The translations under genes and the position numbers were made by a program. From Mycolicibacterium anyangense (GTDB taxonomy: Bacteria; Actinomycetota; Actinomycetes; Mycobacteriales; Mycobacteriaceae), in contig NZ_AP022620.1 of NCBI RefSeq assembly GCF_010731855.1, positions 1,178,001 through 1,242,000 on the forward strand: DNA of 64,000 nucleotides, given 5' to 3'. How positions within the stretch are numbered: the stretch's first letter is position 1; every line of letters begins with the position of its first letter. Below, one piece after another: positions 48,325-57,350 of this stretch. The notes below the pieces were generated by a model. That model was given only the letters and a program-made list of their open reading frames with translations. It made no database searches and was not told the DNA's origin.

Positions 48325-48346
48325 CCGTCCACCACCTGCTGGACGG
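48325..48346 (+). other. Intercistronic hairpin between acyl-CoA synthetase and DUF3556 genes
   Basis: CCGTCCA (48325-48331) pairs perfectly with TGGACGG (48340-48346) around an 8-base loop. It sits in the 98-base gap and has no U-run after it, so it could shape mRNA stability or partial termination between the two genes rather than end the transcript. Confidence 0.4.
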
Positions 48347-48393
48347 GCGGTCTGATTCCGCTACCCAGAAAACAGTGACGAAAGGTTGATCCC

Positions 48394-50187
48394 ATGGGTT
48401 TCAAGGAGGGCAATTTCCCGCCCGTAGACGTCGAGACCTTTCTCGACCGGCCACTCCAAGAACGGGTGAAAGCCCTTGCGCTGCATTGGGTTGACTATGG
48501 CTTTGGGTCGCCGAAGATGATCCCGACGATCTACATCGTCAAGGTATTGTTCCTCTATGTCATCGGCGGTGCAGCGGTGGCCACCTGGACCTCCGGGGTC
48601 GGTCCGTTCTGGGACGTGACGCAATGGTGGAACGTCCCCATCGTGTATCAGAAGCTGATCCTCTGGACAGTACTTCTCGAAGTTCTGGGCTTGGCGGGTT
48701 CGTGGGGACCCATCGCCGGAAAGTTCAAGCCGATGACCGGAGGTGTCCTGTTTTGGAGTCGGCCAGGAACGATCCGGCTTCGACCGTGGCGCCGCGTGCC
48801 GTTCACCAACGGTGACGAACGAACCATCGTCGACGTCGCGCTCTACCTGGCGTTGCTGGTCAGCCTCGTAGTCGCCATCGCGCTCCCAGGAAGCCATAAT
48901 GCCTCGCTGAGTACTGTTCTGCCGCAGAATACTTCGGGTCTGATCAATCCGTCCCTGTTGGTCGCCCCGATTGCGTTGTTGATCGTGTGCGGGCTACGCG
49001 ACAAGACGATCTTCCTGGCAGCCAGGGGGGAACAGTACCTGCCTGCGCTGGTGTTCTTCGCCACCCTGCCGTTCGTGGACATGATCGTCGCGGCAAAGCT
49101 GCTCATCGTCGTGGTGTGGGTAGGTGCCGGTATCTCCAAGTTCGGGCGTCACTTCACCAATGTCATCCCGCCGATGATTTCCAACACCCCGTGGATGCTG
49201 TCCAAGACCATCAAGCGGCTGCACTACCGGAACTTTCCGGACGATATTCGGCCGTCTCACACGGCCGGTCTGGTGGCACACATTCTTGGTTCCACGGTCG
49301 AGATCGCAGCACCCCTTGTCCTGCTGTTCTCGACGAACAGGGCGGTGACGATAGCGGCCGCGATCCTGATGGTCTGCTTCCACCTGTTCATCTTCTCGAC
49401 GTTCCCGCTCGCTGTACCGCTGGAGTGGAACGCGCTGTTCGCCTATCTCACGGTCTTTCTGTTCGTCGGCTTCCCGGCGTGGAACGGCTACGCCCTGACC
49501 GACATGTCGTCCCCGTGGCTGGCACTGGGCATTGTGGTTGCGCTGGCATTCTTTCCAGTCCTGGGCAACCTGCGGCCAGACCTGGTCTCCTTCCTGCCCT
49601 CGATGCGGCAGTACGCCGGCAATTGGGCCTCGGCGCTGTGGGCGTTCGCTCCCGGGGCCGAAGCCAAGCTCAACGAGATCCAGCACCGACCCACCCTCAA
49701 CCAGGTCGATCAGTTGCAGGCGATGGGCTATCCTCCCGCAGTTGCCGAGATTACGATGCAGCAGACCATCGCCTGGCGTTCGATGCACAGCCAGGGGCGC
49801 GGCTTGTTCTCGCTGCTGCGTAAGTACATCGTCGATATCGATCGGTGGACCATCCGCGAGGGCGAGTTCGCCTGTAACTCCATGATTGGCTTCAACTTCG
49901 GCGACGGACATCTGCACAACATCGATCTGATCAATGCCGTGCAGTCCCGTGTCGGGTTCGCTCCTGGCGAGTGGATCGTGGTGTGGGTGGAATCGCAGCC
50001 CATCCACCGCGGCACCCAGCAGTATCAGGTGATCGACGCGGCGTTGGGTGTGATCGAACGGGGCACGTGGCGGGTGAGCGATGCGGTGGCCGCACTTCCG
50101 TGGTTGCCGGACGGACCGATCGAGCACCAGGTTACCTGGAGCCGATCTGCCGACCAGGTGACGCCGCATGTCGCGACCCAGTCCTGA
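48394..50187 (+). CDS. DUF3556 multi-pass membrane protein
   Basis: A 597-residue protein that I recognise as the DUF3556 family (opening GFKEGNFPPVDVETFLDRPLQERVKALALHWVDYGFGSPK). Roughly ten hydrophobic segments lie between residues 45 and 395, including IPTIYIVKVLFLYVIGGAAV and LLIVVVWVGAGISKFG. The loop FTNVIPPMISNTPWMLSKTIKRLHY resembles HTTM/carboxylase-like membrane folds. From about residue 400 it is soluble (EGEFACNSMIGFNFGDGHLHN, VGFAPGEWIVVWVESQPIHRG). No function is established. GAAAGG lies 12 bases before the ATG. Its last 20 bases overlap the FAD oxidoreductase gene, which argues for a joint role. Confidence 0.85.
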   Translation: MGFKEGNFPPVDVETFLDRPLQERVKALALHWVDYGFGSPKMIPTIYIVKVLFLYVIGGAAVATWTSGVGPFWDVTQWWNVPIVYQKLILWTVLLEVLGLAGSWGPIAGKFKPMTGGVLFWSRPGTIRLRPWRRVPFTNGDERTIVDVALYLALLVSLVVAIALPGSHNASLSTVLPQNTSGLINPSLLVAPIALLIVCGLRDKTIFLAARGEQYLPALVFFATLPFVDMIVAAKLLIVVVWVGAGISKFGRHFTNVIPPMISNTPWMLSKTIKRLHYRNFPDDIRPSHTAGLVAHILGSTVEIAAPLVLLFSTNRAVTIAAAILMVCFHLFIFSTFPLAVPLEWNALFAYLTVFLFVGFPAWNGYALTDMSSPWLALGIVVALAFFPVLGNLRPDLVSFLPSMRQYAGNWASALWAFAPGAEAKLNEIQHRPTLNQVDQLQAMGYPPAVAEITMQQTIAWRSMHSQGRGLFSLLRKYIVDIDRWTIREGEFACNSMIGFNFGDGHLHNIDLINAVQSRVGFAPGEWIVVWVESQPIHRGTQQYQVIDAALGVIERGTWRVSDAVAALPWLPDGPIEHQVTWSRSADQVTPHVATQS

Positions 50188-51601
50188 CGTGTCAACAGCA
50201 GTAGTGGTGGGTGGCGGCCCCAACGGGTTGGCGGCCGCGATCACCCTCGCCGAGGCGGGCGTGGACGTGACCGTCCTGGAAGCCACCGACGAAGCGGGTG
50301 GCGGGATGCGATCCGGTGAGGCGTTGATCCCCGGGATGCTGCATGATCATTGCGCAGCAATCCACCCCATGGCGGTGGGGTCACCATTCCTGGGTGGACA
50401 CAGCCTGGAGAAGTACGGATTGCGTTGGGCGTGGCCGCAGGTCGACTGTGCCCATCCGCTCGACGATGGTACTGCCGGCGCGTTGTTCCGCTCGGTCACC
50501 CGCACCGCCGAGCAGTTGGGTGTCGACGATCGAGCCTGGCGGTGGCTGTTCGAGCGGACCGCACAGGATTACGGACAAACCAAGTTCGACATCATGGGTC
50601 CGCTGCTGCGGCTACCGAGTCATCCGGTCAAGATGGCGCGGTTCGGGCTACCCGCTGTGTTGCCGGCGACGGCCCTGGCTGCGGTGTTTCGAACCGAACG
50701 TGCACGAGCGCTCTTCGGGGGCGTTGCCGCGCATGCGTTTCAGCGCCTGGACCGCCCGCTGAGTGCAGCCGTCGGCCTTGGCATCCTCACCGCCGGGCAC
50801 CACGACGGATGGCCCGTCGCGATCGGTGGCTCACAGGCCATCGCGGCCGCGATGGTCGCCTTGCTCGCGGAACTGGGTGGGAAGATCGAAACCGGTTTGG
50901 AGGTGACGTCTTTCACGCAACTCCCCATCGCCGATGTGGTGATGTGGGATGTGGCCCCGACGGCGTTGGTCAGGATTCTCGGTGATCGGCTACCGCCACG
51001 AGTGGCCCGCGCTCTCAGCCGATTCCGCTACGGGCCGGCGGCGTACAAGGTTGACTTCGCGGTCGAGGGCGGTGTTCCGTGGGCCGCCCCGGAGGCGCGC
51101 CAAGCTGGCACCGTGCATCTGGGCGGGACCTTTGCCGAGATCGCCAGCACGGAACGCGCCGTCGCCGAGGGCCGAATGCCGGCCAGTCCCTTCGTGCTCG
51201 TCGGACAGCAGTATCTCGCTGACCCGGGCCGATCGGTGGGTGACCTCCACCCGATCTATTGCTATGCCCATGTGCCACAGAGCTATACAGGTGATGCCTA
51301 CCAGGCTGTCGTAGATCAGATCGAACGGTTTGCACCCGGCTTCCAGGACAGGATTGTCGCCCACCGGGTCATCACTCCGGCCGACTTCTCGACAGCGAAC
51401 TCCAACTATGTAGGCGGCAATATCCTGACCGGAGCCAAGGACATCCGTCAGCTCGTGTTCGGGCCGCGCATCACCCCGCGGCCCTATCACATCGGTGTCA
51501 AGGGCCATTTTTTGTGCTCGGCCGCGACGCCGCCGGGGCCCGGAGCCCACGGCATGTGCGGAGTACAAGCCGCGCGACGCGCCATGCGGGAGCTGGCGTG
51601 A
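50168..51601 (+). CDS. CrtI-like NAD(P)/FAD-dependent oxidoreductase
   Basis: A 477-residue flavoprotein of the phytoene-desaturase/amine-oxidase superfamily. The dinucleotide motif is VVVGGGPNGLAAAITLAEAG near residue 12, followed by VLEATDEAGGGMRS. The C-terminal motif GAHGMCGVQAARRAMREL closes the FAD site. Middle segments (LSAAVGLGILTAGHHDGWPVAIGGSQAIAAAMVALLAELGG) match CrtI-like proteins that saturate, desaturate or isomerise hydrophobic substrates. The ATG at 50168 overlaps the DUF3556 gene by 20 bases; a GTG at 50189, just past its stop, is an alternative. The substrate is unknown. Confidence 0.88.
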   Translation: MSRPSPDVSTAVVVGGGPNGLAAAITLAEAGVDVTVLEATDEAGGGMRSGEALIPGMLHDHCAAIHPMAVGSPFLGGHSLEKYGLRWAWPQVDCAHPLDDGTAGALFRSVTRTAEQLGVDDRAWRWLFERTAQDYGQTKFDIMGPLLRLPSHPVKMARFGLPAVLPATALAAVFRTERARALFGGVAAHAFQRLDRPLSAAVGLGILTAGHHDGWPVAIGGSQAIAAAMVALLAELGGKIETGLEVTSFTQLPIADVVMWDVAPTALVRILGDRLPPRVARALSRFRYGPAAYKVDFAVEGGVPWAAPEARQAGTVHLGGTFAEIASTERAVAEGRMPASPFVLVGQQYLADPGRSVGDLHPIYCYAHVPQSYTGDAYQAVVDQIERFAPGFQDRIVAHRVITPADFSTANSNYVGGNILTGAKDIRQLVFGPRITPRPYHIGVKGHFLCSAATPPGPGAHGMCGVQAARRAMRELA

Positions 51602-51629
51602 GTGCACCAGTAGACCAGGAGAAAATACT

Positions 51630-52790
51630 ATGACCGCTCTACCCACTGACTCCGTGTTCGCGCTGCCCGAGGAGCACCATGAGCTCCGCTCGGCGATCAG
51701 AGCGCTGGCGGAGAAGGAGATCGCGCCCTTCGCCGCCGATGTCGATGAGGTGGCCAGGTTTCCCGACGAAGCCTTCCAGGCGCTGACCGCTTCTGGATTC
51801 AACGCCGTCCACGTTCCCGAGGACTACGGCGGACAGGGCGCCGACGCGGTGGCTGCGTGCATCGTCATCGAGGAGGTAGCCCGGGTCTGCGCTTCCTCGT
51901 CGCTGATCCCCGCGGTGAACAAGCTGGGCACGATGGGCCTGATGCTCAGCGGGTCCGACGAACTCAAACGGCAGGTATTGCCCTCGGTCGCCGACGGAGC
52001 GATGGCTTCCTACGCGCTTTCCGAGCGTGAGGCCGGATCGGACGCCGCGTCGATGCGCACCCGCGCCCGCGAAGACGGAAACCACTGGGTGATCAATGGT
52101 TCCAAGTGTTGGATCACCAACGGTGGCCGGTCGACCTGGTACACGGTCATGGCGGTCACGGACCCCGCTGCCGGATCACGGGGCATCTCGGCGTTCATCG
52201 TGCACAAGGACGATCCCGGCTTCACCGTCGGCCCACTGGAGAAGAAGCTCGGAATCAAGGGATCGCCGACCGCTGAGCTGTACTTCGAGGACTGCACCAT
52301 CCCGCTGGATCGCATCATCGGCGAGCCCGGAACAGGGTTCCAGACGGCGTTGCGCACGCTCGACCACACCCGGCCTACGATCGGTGCTCAGGCGGTCGGG
52401 ATTGCCCAGGGTGCCTTGGATTTCGCACTCGACTACGTCCAGCACCGTCGACAGTTCGGTAAGCCGATCAGTTCGTTCCAGGGCGTCGAGTTCATGCTCG
52501 CTGAGATGACGATGCGTATCGAAGCCGCGCGACTCATGGTGTACGCCGCAGCCGCGCGAGCCGAACGGGGAGAGAAGGACATGACTTTCACCGCCGCGGC
52601 CGCGAAGTGCTTTGCCTCCGATGTCGCCATGCAGGTGACCACCGATGCGGTGCAGCTCCTCGGCGGCGCCGGCTACACCCGCGACTTCCCAGTCGAGCGC
52701 ATGATGCGTGACGCCAAGATCACTCAGATCTACGAAGGAACGAATCAGATTCTGCGGGTCGTCATGGCCCGCTCACTCCTGAAGCGCTGA
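51630..52790 (+). CDS. Acyl-CoA dehydrogenase
   Basis: A 386-residue FAD enzyme introducing a 2,3-double bond into an acyl-CoA. It shows VPEDYGGQGADAVAACIVIEEVARV, YALSEREAGSDAASM, WITNGGRSTWYTVMAV, QHRRQFGKPISSFQ, QLLGGAGYTRDFPVERMMRDAKI and the catalytic base E369 in IYEGTNQI, the position used by short- and branched-chain enzymes. The ribosome site AGGAG at 51617-51621 precedes the ATG at 51630. It follows the acyl-CoA synthetase and so probably acts on its product. Confidence 0.94.
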   Translation: MTALPTDSVFALPEEHHELRSAIRALAEKEIAPFAADVDEVARFPDEAFQALTASGFNAVHVPEDYGGQGADAVAACIVIEEVARVCASSSLIPAVNKLGTMGLMLSGSDELKRQVLPSVADGAMASYALSEREAGSDAASMRTRAREDGNHWVINGSKCWITNGGRSTWYTVMAVTDPAAGSRGISAFIVHKDDPGFTVGPLEKKLGIKGSPTAELYFEDCTIPLDRIIGEPGTGFQTALRTLDHTRPTIGAQAVGIAQGALDFALDYVQHRRQFGKPISSFQGVEFMLAEMTMRIEAARLMVYAAAARAERGEKDMTFTAAAAKCFASDVAMQVTTDAVQLLGGAGYTRDFPVERMMRDAKITQIYEGTNQILRVVMARSLLKR

Positions 52791-52841
52791 CCGTCGGCGC
52801 CGAGTTTCCATTCACCCTTCCCAAGCTATCGAGGACTCAAC

Positions 52842-54164
52842 GTGTACATGACTTCCTTTGTGCTGCGCAGATGCCGCGCGACCATATCGCTGGCCGTCGT
52901 GATAGCAGTCATTGTCGGCACCGCGTCGTGGGTGACTCCCGGGCACGCGGCGGCCGATGACAGCCAGTACGAGCAGTTCTACACGCCACCCGCACCACTC
53001 CCGCCCGGCAAGCCGGGCGATCTGATTCGCACCGAGCCCCAGCGGATCGTGCTCGAACCGTCCGGTCAACTCGGTGCCTACATGGGATCGGGCACCCGGA
53101 TCATGTACCGCAGCACCGATGCCAACGGCGCCCCCGTCGCGGTGACCGGCACCTATATCGAGCCGAGTGTGCCCTGGCAGGGCAGCGGTCCACGTCCGCT
53201 GTTGGCCTACGCGACGGGACCCTACGGCGCGGGGGAGCAGTGTGCGCCGTCGAGGCTGTTCGACCAGGGGATTCACTTCTCCCAAGGTTTCGATCTGATG
53301 CTCAACATGGAGGAGGGGTTCTTCGCTACTTTGCTGGCGCGCGGATTCGCCCTGGTGGTCACCGATGGCGTCGGAATGGGAATACACGGTCCGCAATCAC
53401 CCCAGTTCCTCAACCGGGTAGCCGCCGGCACGGCATTGCTCGATGCAGCCCGAGCGGCCAAGAAGCTGCCGGAGACCTCGCTGCAGCCCGACGGCCCGGT
53501 GGCGTTCTGGGGATACGCTTCGGGCGGTCAGGCATCCTTGTCCGCCGCCGAGCAGGCCGCCACCTACGCTCCCGAACTCAAGGTCGTGGGCACCATGGCC
53601 GACGCGCCCGTGACCGACATCGCCGCCACCATCCCCGGCATCGACGGAAATTTCTTCGCGGTTCTGGCCGGCTACCTGCTTCGCGGGATCATCGCCTCCT
53701 ATCCGCAGACCGAGCAGTCAATCCGCGACACGCTGACGCCGAGGGGCCTGCAGATGCTGGACTGGTCGGGGCACACCTGCCTGTTGCAAGGGGGCGTCGA
53801 CTACGCCTTCCGGCACCTGGACTACTGGTTCAATACCGATCTCGGTGCGCTGGTATCCAATGACCCGTTCAAGAGCCTGCTCGCCGCGCAACGGATAGGC
53901 AACGTCAAACCAACTGGGCCGGTTTACATTTCGCACAACCGCTGGGATCCGCTTGTCCCGTACCAGCCGGCCCGTCAGACCGCTCTTGACTGGTGTTCGA
54001 TGGGCGCCGACGTCCAGTTCTGGACCAACGAGCAGCCCCCGCTGTTCAACAAGCTGGACATCAACAATCTTCTGCCGCTCTATGTCGATGGAGAGCGCAA
54101 CATGCAGTGGCTTGCAGACCGCTTCAACGGGCTGCCGACCACTCCCAACTGCGGAGGTTTCTGA
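52842..54164 (+). CDS. Secreted LIP-family lipase-like protein, nucleophile altered
   Basis: A 440-residue exported protein. The N-terminal MYMTSFVLRRCRATISLA plus VVIAVIVGTASWVTPGHAAADD is a clear signal peptide with an AHA-A type cleavage site. The mature part follows the secretory-lipase (LIP) fold: YATGPYGAGEQCAPS, VVTDGVGMGIHG, VAFWGYASGGQAS, YISHNRWDPLVPYQP. The family nucleophile motif is GYSxGG; here residues 224-229 read GYASGG, so the expected Ser is Ala226 with Ser227 beside it. GAGGA at 52831-52835 supports the GTG at 52842; an ATG at 52848 is possible. It may release a substrate outside the cell for the genes upstream. Confidence 0.85.
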   Translation: MYMTSFVLRRCRATISLAVVIAVIVGTASWVTPGHAAADDSQYEQFYTPPAPLPPGKPGDLIRTEPQRIVLEPSGQLGAYMGSGTRIMYRSTDANGAPVAVTGTYIEPSVPWQGSGPRPLLAYATGPYGAGEQCAPSRLFDQGIHFSQGFDLMLNMEEGFFATLLARGFALVVTDGVGMGIHGPQSPQFLNRVAAGTALLDAARAAKKLPETSLQPDGPVAFWGYASGGQASLSAAEQAATYAPELKVVGTMADAPVTDIAATIPGIDGNFFAVLAGYLLRGIIASYPQTEQSIRDTLTPRGLQMLDWSGHTCLLQGGVDYAFRHLDYWFNTDLGALVSNDPFKSLLAAQRIGNVKPTGPVYISHNRWDPLVPYQPARQTALDWCSMGADVQFWTNEQPPLFNKLDINNLLPLYVDGERNMQWLADRFNGLPTTPNCGGF

Positions 54165-54171
54165 GTGGCGG

Positions 54172-54555
54172 TCAACCCTTGGCCTTCTCGGCGCGCAGCG
54201 CCTTGAGCCGGCGTTCCTCGCTGAGCACGTTCTGGTAGCTCTGGCGTTCGGCGACCAGCCACTCCGGCTTGGCCTCCAGCAGCTCGTTGATCTGCTCGGT
54301 GGTCAGCGCCTCGGTCACCCCGCCGCGGGCCAGGCCGGCGATCGACACGCCGAGCTTGGCGGCCACCAGGTTTTTCGGGTGCGGGCCGTTCTTGCGCAGA
54401 TCTTTCAGCCACTGCGGTGGGTCGGCTTGCAGCGCCGCCAGTTCGTCACGGGTGATGGCGTTCTGTTGGAAATCCCCGGGCGTGGCCGGCAGGTACACGT
54501 CGAGCTTCTTGGCCGCCGTGGCGGGCTTCATGGACTGCGCGTCAGGCCTGCTCAT
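54172..54555 (-). CDS. DUF5997 family protein
   Basis: A 127-residue soluble protein that I recognise as DUF5997. It contains KKLDVYLPATPGDFQQNAITRDELAALQADPPQWLKDLRKNGPHPKNLVAAKLGVSIAGLARGG in the middle (residues about 16-80) and a helical charged tail LVAERQSYQNVLSEERRLKALRAEKAKG. The segment NLVAAKLGVSIAGLARGGV resembles a small helix-turn-helix, so DNA or RNA binding is possible. Function unknown. It is divergent from the LysR-effector-domain gene with only 29 bases between. Confidence 0.78.
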   Translation of the reverse strand: MSRPDAQSMKPATAAKKLDVYLPATPGDFQQNAITRDELAALQADPPQWLKDLRKNGPHPKNLVAAKLGVSIAGLARGGVTEALTTEQINELLEAKPEWLVAERQSYQNVLSEERRLKALRAEKAKG

Positions 54556-54584
54556 GCGGTCAAGGGTATCGGTAGCCTGAGGCG

Positions 54585-55298
54585 GTGACCGCCCCCTGCA
54601 TCAACGTCGGGTACGTCCCGGGTGCGACGCCGGCGAAGTGGGCGCGTAACTGGGCGCAGCGCCACCCTGGTATTCCGCTGACGTTGTCCCCACTCGCCGC
54701 GGCGGAGGCGGCGGACGCGGTCCGCGCCGGGGCCGTGGACGCCGCATTGCTGCGGCTGCCGACGGACACCACCGGGCTGGCCGTCATCCCGCTCTACGAC
54801 GAGACGACCGTCGTCGTCGTCCCCACCGACCACCTGGTGTCCGCGGCCGATGAGGTGAGTGTCGCCGACCTGGCGGAAGAACCGCGGCTGATCCCGCTCG
54901 ACGATGTGGTGCCGTGGTCATCGGCCCCCGGCGTCGCGCTCGAGCACCGGCCCGAAACCACCGAAGCGGCAGTCGAACTCGTCGCTGCCGGGCTCGGAGT
55001 TCTGATCGTGCCGCAGTCACTGGCGCGGCTGCACCACCGCAAGGACCTGACCTACCGGCCCATCGTCGGCGCACCCACCTGCGCGGTGGTGCTGGCCGTG
55101 CGGGCGGGACCGCAGGGCGAGCTCGTCGAGGAGTTCATCGGGATCGTGCGGGGCCGCAAGCCCGGCTCGTCGCGGGGGGTTACCGCGCCGATCCCCAAAC
55201 GTAGCGCCCGGGAGAAGACACTGGCCCGCCAGGCCGCCCGTGCCGCCGCGGGAAAGGTCGCCCGCAAGCCGGATCCGCCCAAACGCGGGAAGCGCTGA
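54585..55298 (+). CDS. LysR substrate-binding domain protein lacking the HTH
   Basis: A 237-residue protein that begins directly with a periplasmic-binding-fold domain, INVGYVPGATPAKWARNWAQRHPGIPLTLSP, VDAALLRLPTDTTGLAVIPLYDETTVVVVP and AAVELVAAGLGVLIVPQSLARL, as in the effector half of LysR regulators. The usual N-terminal winged helix is missing. Instead the last roughly 40 residues are strongly basic (KRSAREKTLARQAARAAAGK, RKPDPPKRGKR), a possible nucleic-acid contact. The GTG start at 54585 leaves no room for an HTH domain upstream. The pairing with DUF5997 suggests a shared function. Confidence 0.82.
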   Translation: MTAPCINVGYVPGATPAKWARNWAQRHPGIPLTLSPLAAAEAADAVRAGAVDAALLRLPTDTTGLAVIPLYDETTVVVVPTDHLVSAADEVSVADLAEEPRLIPLDDVVPWSSAPGVALEHRPETTEAAVELVAAGLGVLIVPQSLARLHHRKDLTYRPIVGAPTCAVVLAVRAGPQGELVEEFIGIVRGRKPGSSRGVTAPIPKRSAREKTLARQAARAAAGKVARKPDPPKRGKR

Positions 55299-55311
55299 AT
55301 CCGCTCGGCGC

Positions 55312-55776
55312 TCAGGCCGTCTTGCGGGCCCGCAACACCTCGAGCGCCTTGTCGGCGTGGGTGTCCATGTTGACCTCGCTGGAGATCACGTCCAGCACGG
55401 TGCGGTCGGTGTCGATGACGAACGTCGTGCGCTTGACGGGAAGGAACTTGCCCAGCAGGCCGCGCTTGACGCCGAACGCAGTGGCCACCGCACCGTCGGC
55501 GTCCGACAGCAGCGGGTAGTCGAACCGCTGCGACTCGGCGAACTTGGCCTGCTTGTCCACCTCGTCGGTGCTGATCCCGACCCGGGAGGCGCCCACGGCG
55601 GCGAACTCCGATGCCAGGTCACGGAAGTGGCAGGCTTCCTTGGTGCATCCGGGTGTCATCGCGGCGGGGTAGAAGAACAGGACGATGGGCCCGTCGGCGA
55701 GCAGGCTGGTCAGCGAGCGAACAGTGCCGGTCTGGTCCGGCAGTTCGAAGTCGGCTACACGGTCACCACGTTTCAT
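55312..55776 (-). CDS. bcp: Bcp-type thiol peroxiredoxin
   Basis: A 154-residue AhpC/TSA-fold peroxidase that reduces hydroperoxides. The peroxidatic Cys is C44 and the likely resolving Cys is C49, in [17 protein letters not shown], the one-helix atypical two-cysteine arrangement. [18 protein letters not shown] and [11 protein letters not shown] are also typical. It corresponds to M. tuberculosis bcpB, which lies next to trpE. It is divergent from trpE with a 53-base gap holding a dyad. Confidence 0.93.
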   Translation of the reverse strand: MKRGDRVADFELPDQTGTVRSLTSLLADGPIVLFFYPAAMTPGCTKEACHFRDLASEFAAVGASRVGISTDEVDKQAKFAESQRFDYPLLSDADGAVATAFGVKRGLLGKFLPVKRTTFVIDTDRTVLDVISSEVNMDTHADKALEVLRARKTA

Positions 55777-55788
55777 GGGTGCAGGCTA

Positions 55789-55805
55789 CGCCGGTGAATC
55801 CGGCG
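55789..55805. promoter_or_regulatory. 17-base dyad in the bcp-trpE divergent gap
   Basis: CGCCGG-TGAAT-CCGGCG is a perfect dyad lying 12 bases from the bcp start and 24 before the trpE GTG. GAAGAT at 55818-55823 may be a weak -10 for a leaderless trpE message. The dyad could be an operator for either gene. Confidence 0.4.
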
Positions 55806-55829
55806 CCGGGAGTCTGGGAAGATGTAGCC

Positions 55830-57350
55830 GTGCATTCCAACCTCGCCGTCACCACCACGCGCGACGAGTTCCGGGCTCTGGCCGCCGAACATCGCGTGGT
55901 GCCGGTGACCCGCAAGGTGCTTGCCGACAGCGAAACACCCCTGTCGGCGTACCGAAAGCTGGCCGCCAATCGCCCAGGAACGTTCCTGCTCGAGTCCGCC
56001 GAGAACGGCCGGTCGTGGTCGCGATGGTCCTTCATCGGAGCCGGCGCCCCCTCGGCGCTGACGGTCCGCGATGGTGCGGCCGTCTGGCTGGGCACCACAC
56101 CAACCGGCGCACCCACCGGCGGCGACCCGCTGCAGGCGCTCCGCAAGACCGTCGAGCTGCTGTCGACCGGTCCGCTCGCGGGTGTGCCGCCGCTGTCCGG
56201 CGGCATGGTCGGCTTCTTCGCCTATGACTTCGTCCGCCGCCTCGAGCGTCTGCCGGAGTTGGCCGTCGACGATCTCGGTCTGCCCGACATGCTGCTCCTG
56301 CTGGCCACCGACCTGGCTGCCGTCGACCACCACGAGGGCACCATCACCTTGATCGCCAATGCCGTCAACTGGGACGGCAGCGACGAGCGGGTCGACTGGG
56401 CCTACGACGACGCCGTCGCCCGACTCGACGTGATGACCGAGGCCCTCGGCCAGCCGTTGCCGTCCTCGGTGGCCACCTTTTCGCGCCCCGCGCCGCAGCA
56501 CCGCTCACAGCGGACGCAGGAGGAGTACAGCGCCGTCGTGGAACGCCTGGTCAAGGAGATCGAGGCCGGCGAAGCGTTCCAGGTGGTGCCCTCGCAACGT
56601 TTCGAGATGGACACCGACGTCGACCCGATCGACGTCTACCGGATGCTGCGGGTGACCAATCCGAGCCCCTACATGTATCTGCTGCAGATTCCCAACGGGT
56701 CTGGTGGAACGGCCTTTTCGATCGTCGGATCCAGCCCGGAGGCGCTGGTGACGGTGCAAGATGGTTGGGCCACAACACATCCCATCGCCGGAACCCGGTG
56801 GCGCGGTCAGACCGAAGAGGAAGACCAGCTGCTGGAGAAGGAACTGCTCTCCGACGAGAAGGAACGCGCCGAGCACCTGATGCTCGTCGATCTCGGCCGC
56901 AACGACCTGGGCCGGGTGTGCGTGCCCGGAACGGTGCGGGTGGAGGACTACAGCCACATCGAGCGCTACAGCCATGTCATGCACCTGGTGTCCACGGTCA
57001 CCGGCCTGCTGGCCGAGCACCGCACCGCGCTCGACGCGGTCACGGCCTGCTTCCCGGCCGGCACCCTGACCGGGGCCCCGAAGGTTCGGGCGATGGAGCT
57101 CATCGAAGAGGTCGAGAAGACCCGCCGTGGTCTCTACGGCGGCGTCGTCGGCTACCTCGACTTCGCCGGCAACGCCGATTTCGCGATCGCGATCCGCACC
57201 GCCCTGATGCGCGATGGAACCGCCTACGTGCAAGCCGGTGGTGGTGTGGTCGCCGACTCCAACGGGCCCTACGAATACAACGAGGCCGCCAACAAGGCCA
57301 AGGCCGTGCTCAACGCCATCGCCGCCGCCGAGACGCTGGGCAGCCCGTGA
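55830..57350 (+). CDS. trpE: Anthranilate synthase component I TrpE
   Basis: A 506-residue chorismate-using enzyme, the first step of tryptophan synthesis. The N-terminal part has the TrpE-type [20 protein letters not shown], with the LLES element linked to tryptophan feedback. The C-terminal catalytic part has [76 protein letters not shown] and [16 protein letters not shown]. The GTG at 55830 gives the mycobacterial N-terminus. No trpG or trpD is present here. Its stop overlaps the next gene. Confidence 0.97.
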   Translation: MHSNLAVTTTRDEFRALAAEHRVVPVTRKVLADSETPLSAYRKLAANRPGTFLLESAENGRSWSRWSFIGAGAPSALTVRDGAAVWLGTTPTGAPTGGDPLQALRKTVELLSTGPLAGVPPLSGGMVGFFAYDFVRRLERLPELAVDDLGLPDMLLLLATDLAAVDHHEGTITLIANAVNWDGSDERVDWAYDDAVARLDVMTEALGQPLPSSVATFSRPAPQHRSQRTQEEYSAVVERLVKEIEAGEAFQVVPSQRFEMDTDVDPIDVYRMLRVTNPSPYMYLLQIPNGSGGTAFSIVGSSPEALVTVQDGWATTHPIAGTRWRGQTEEEDQLLEKELLSDEKERAEHLMLVDLGRNDLGRVCVPGTVRVEDYSHIERYSHVMHLVSTVTGLLAEHRTALDAVTACFPAGTLTGAPKVRAMELIEEVEKTRRGLYGGVVGYLDFAGNADFAIAIRTALMRDGTAYVQAGGGVVADSNGPYEYNEAANKAKAVLNAIAAAETLGSP

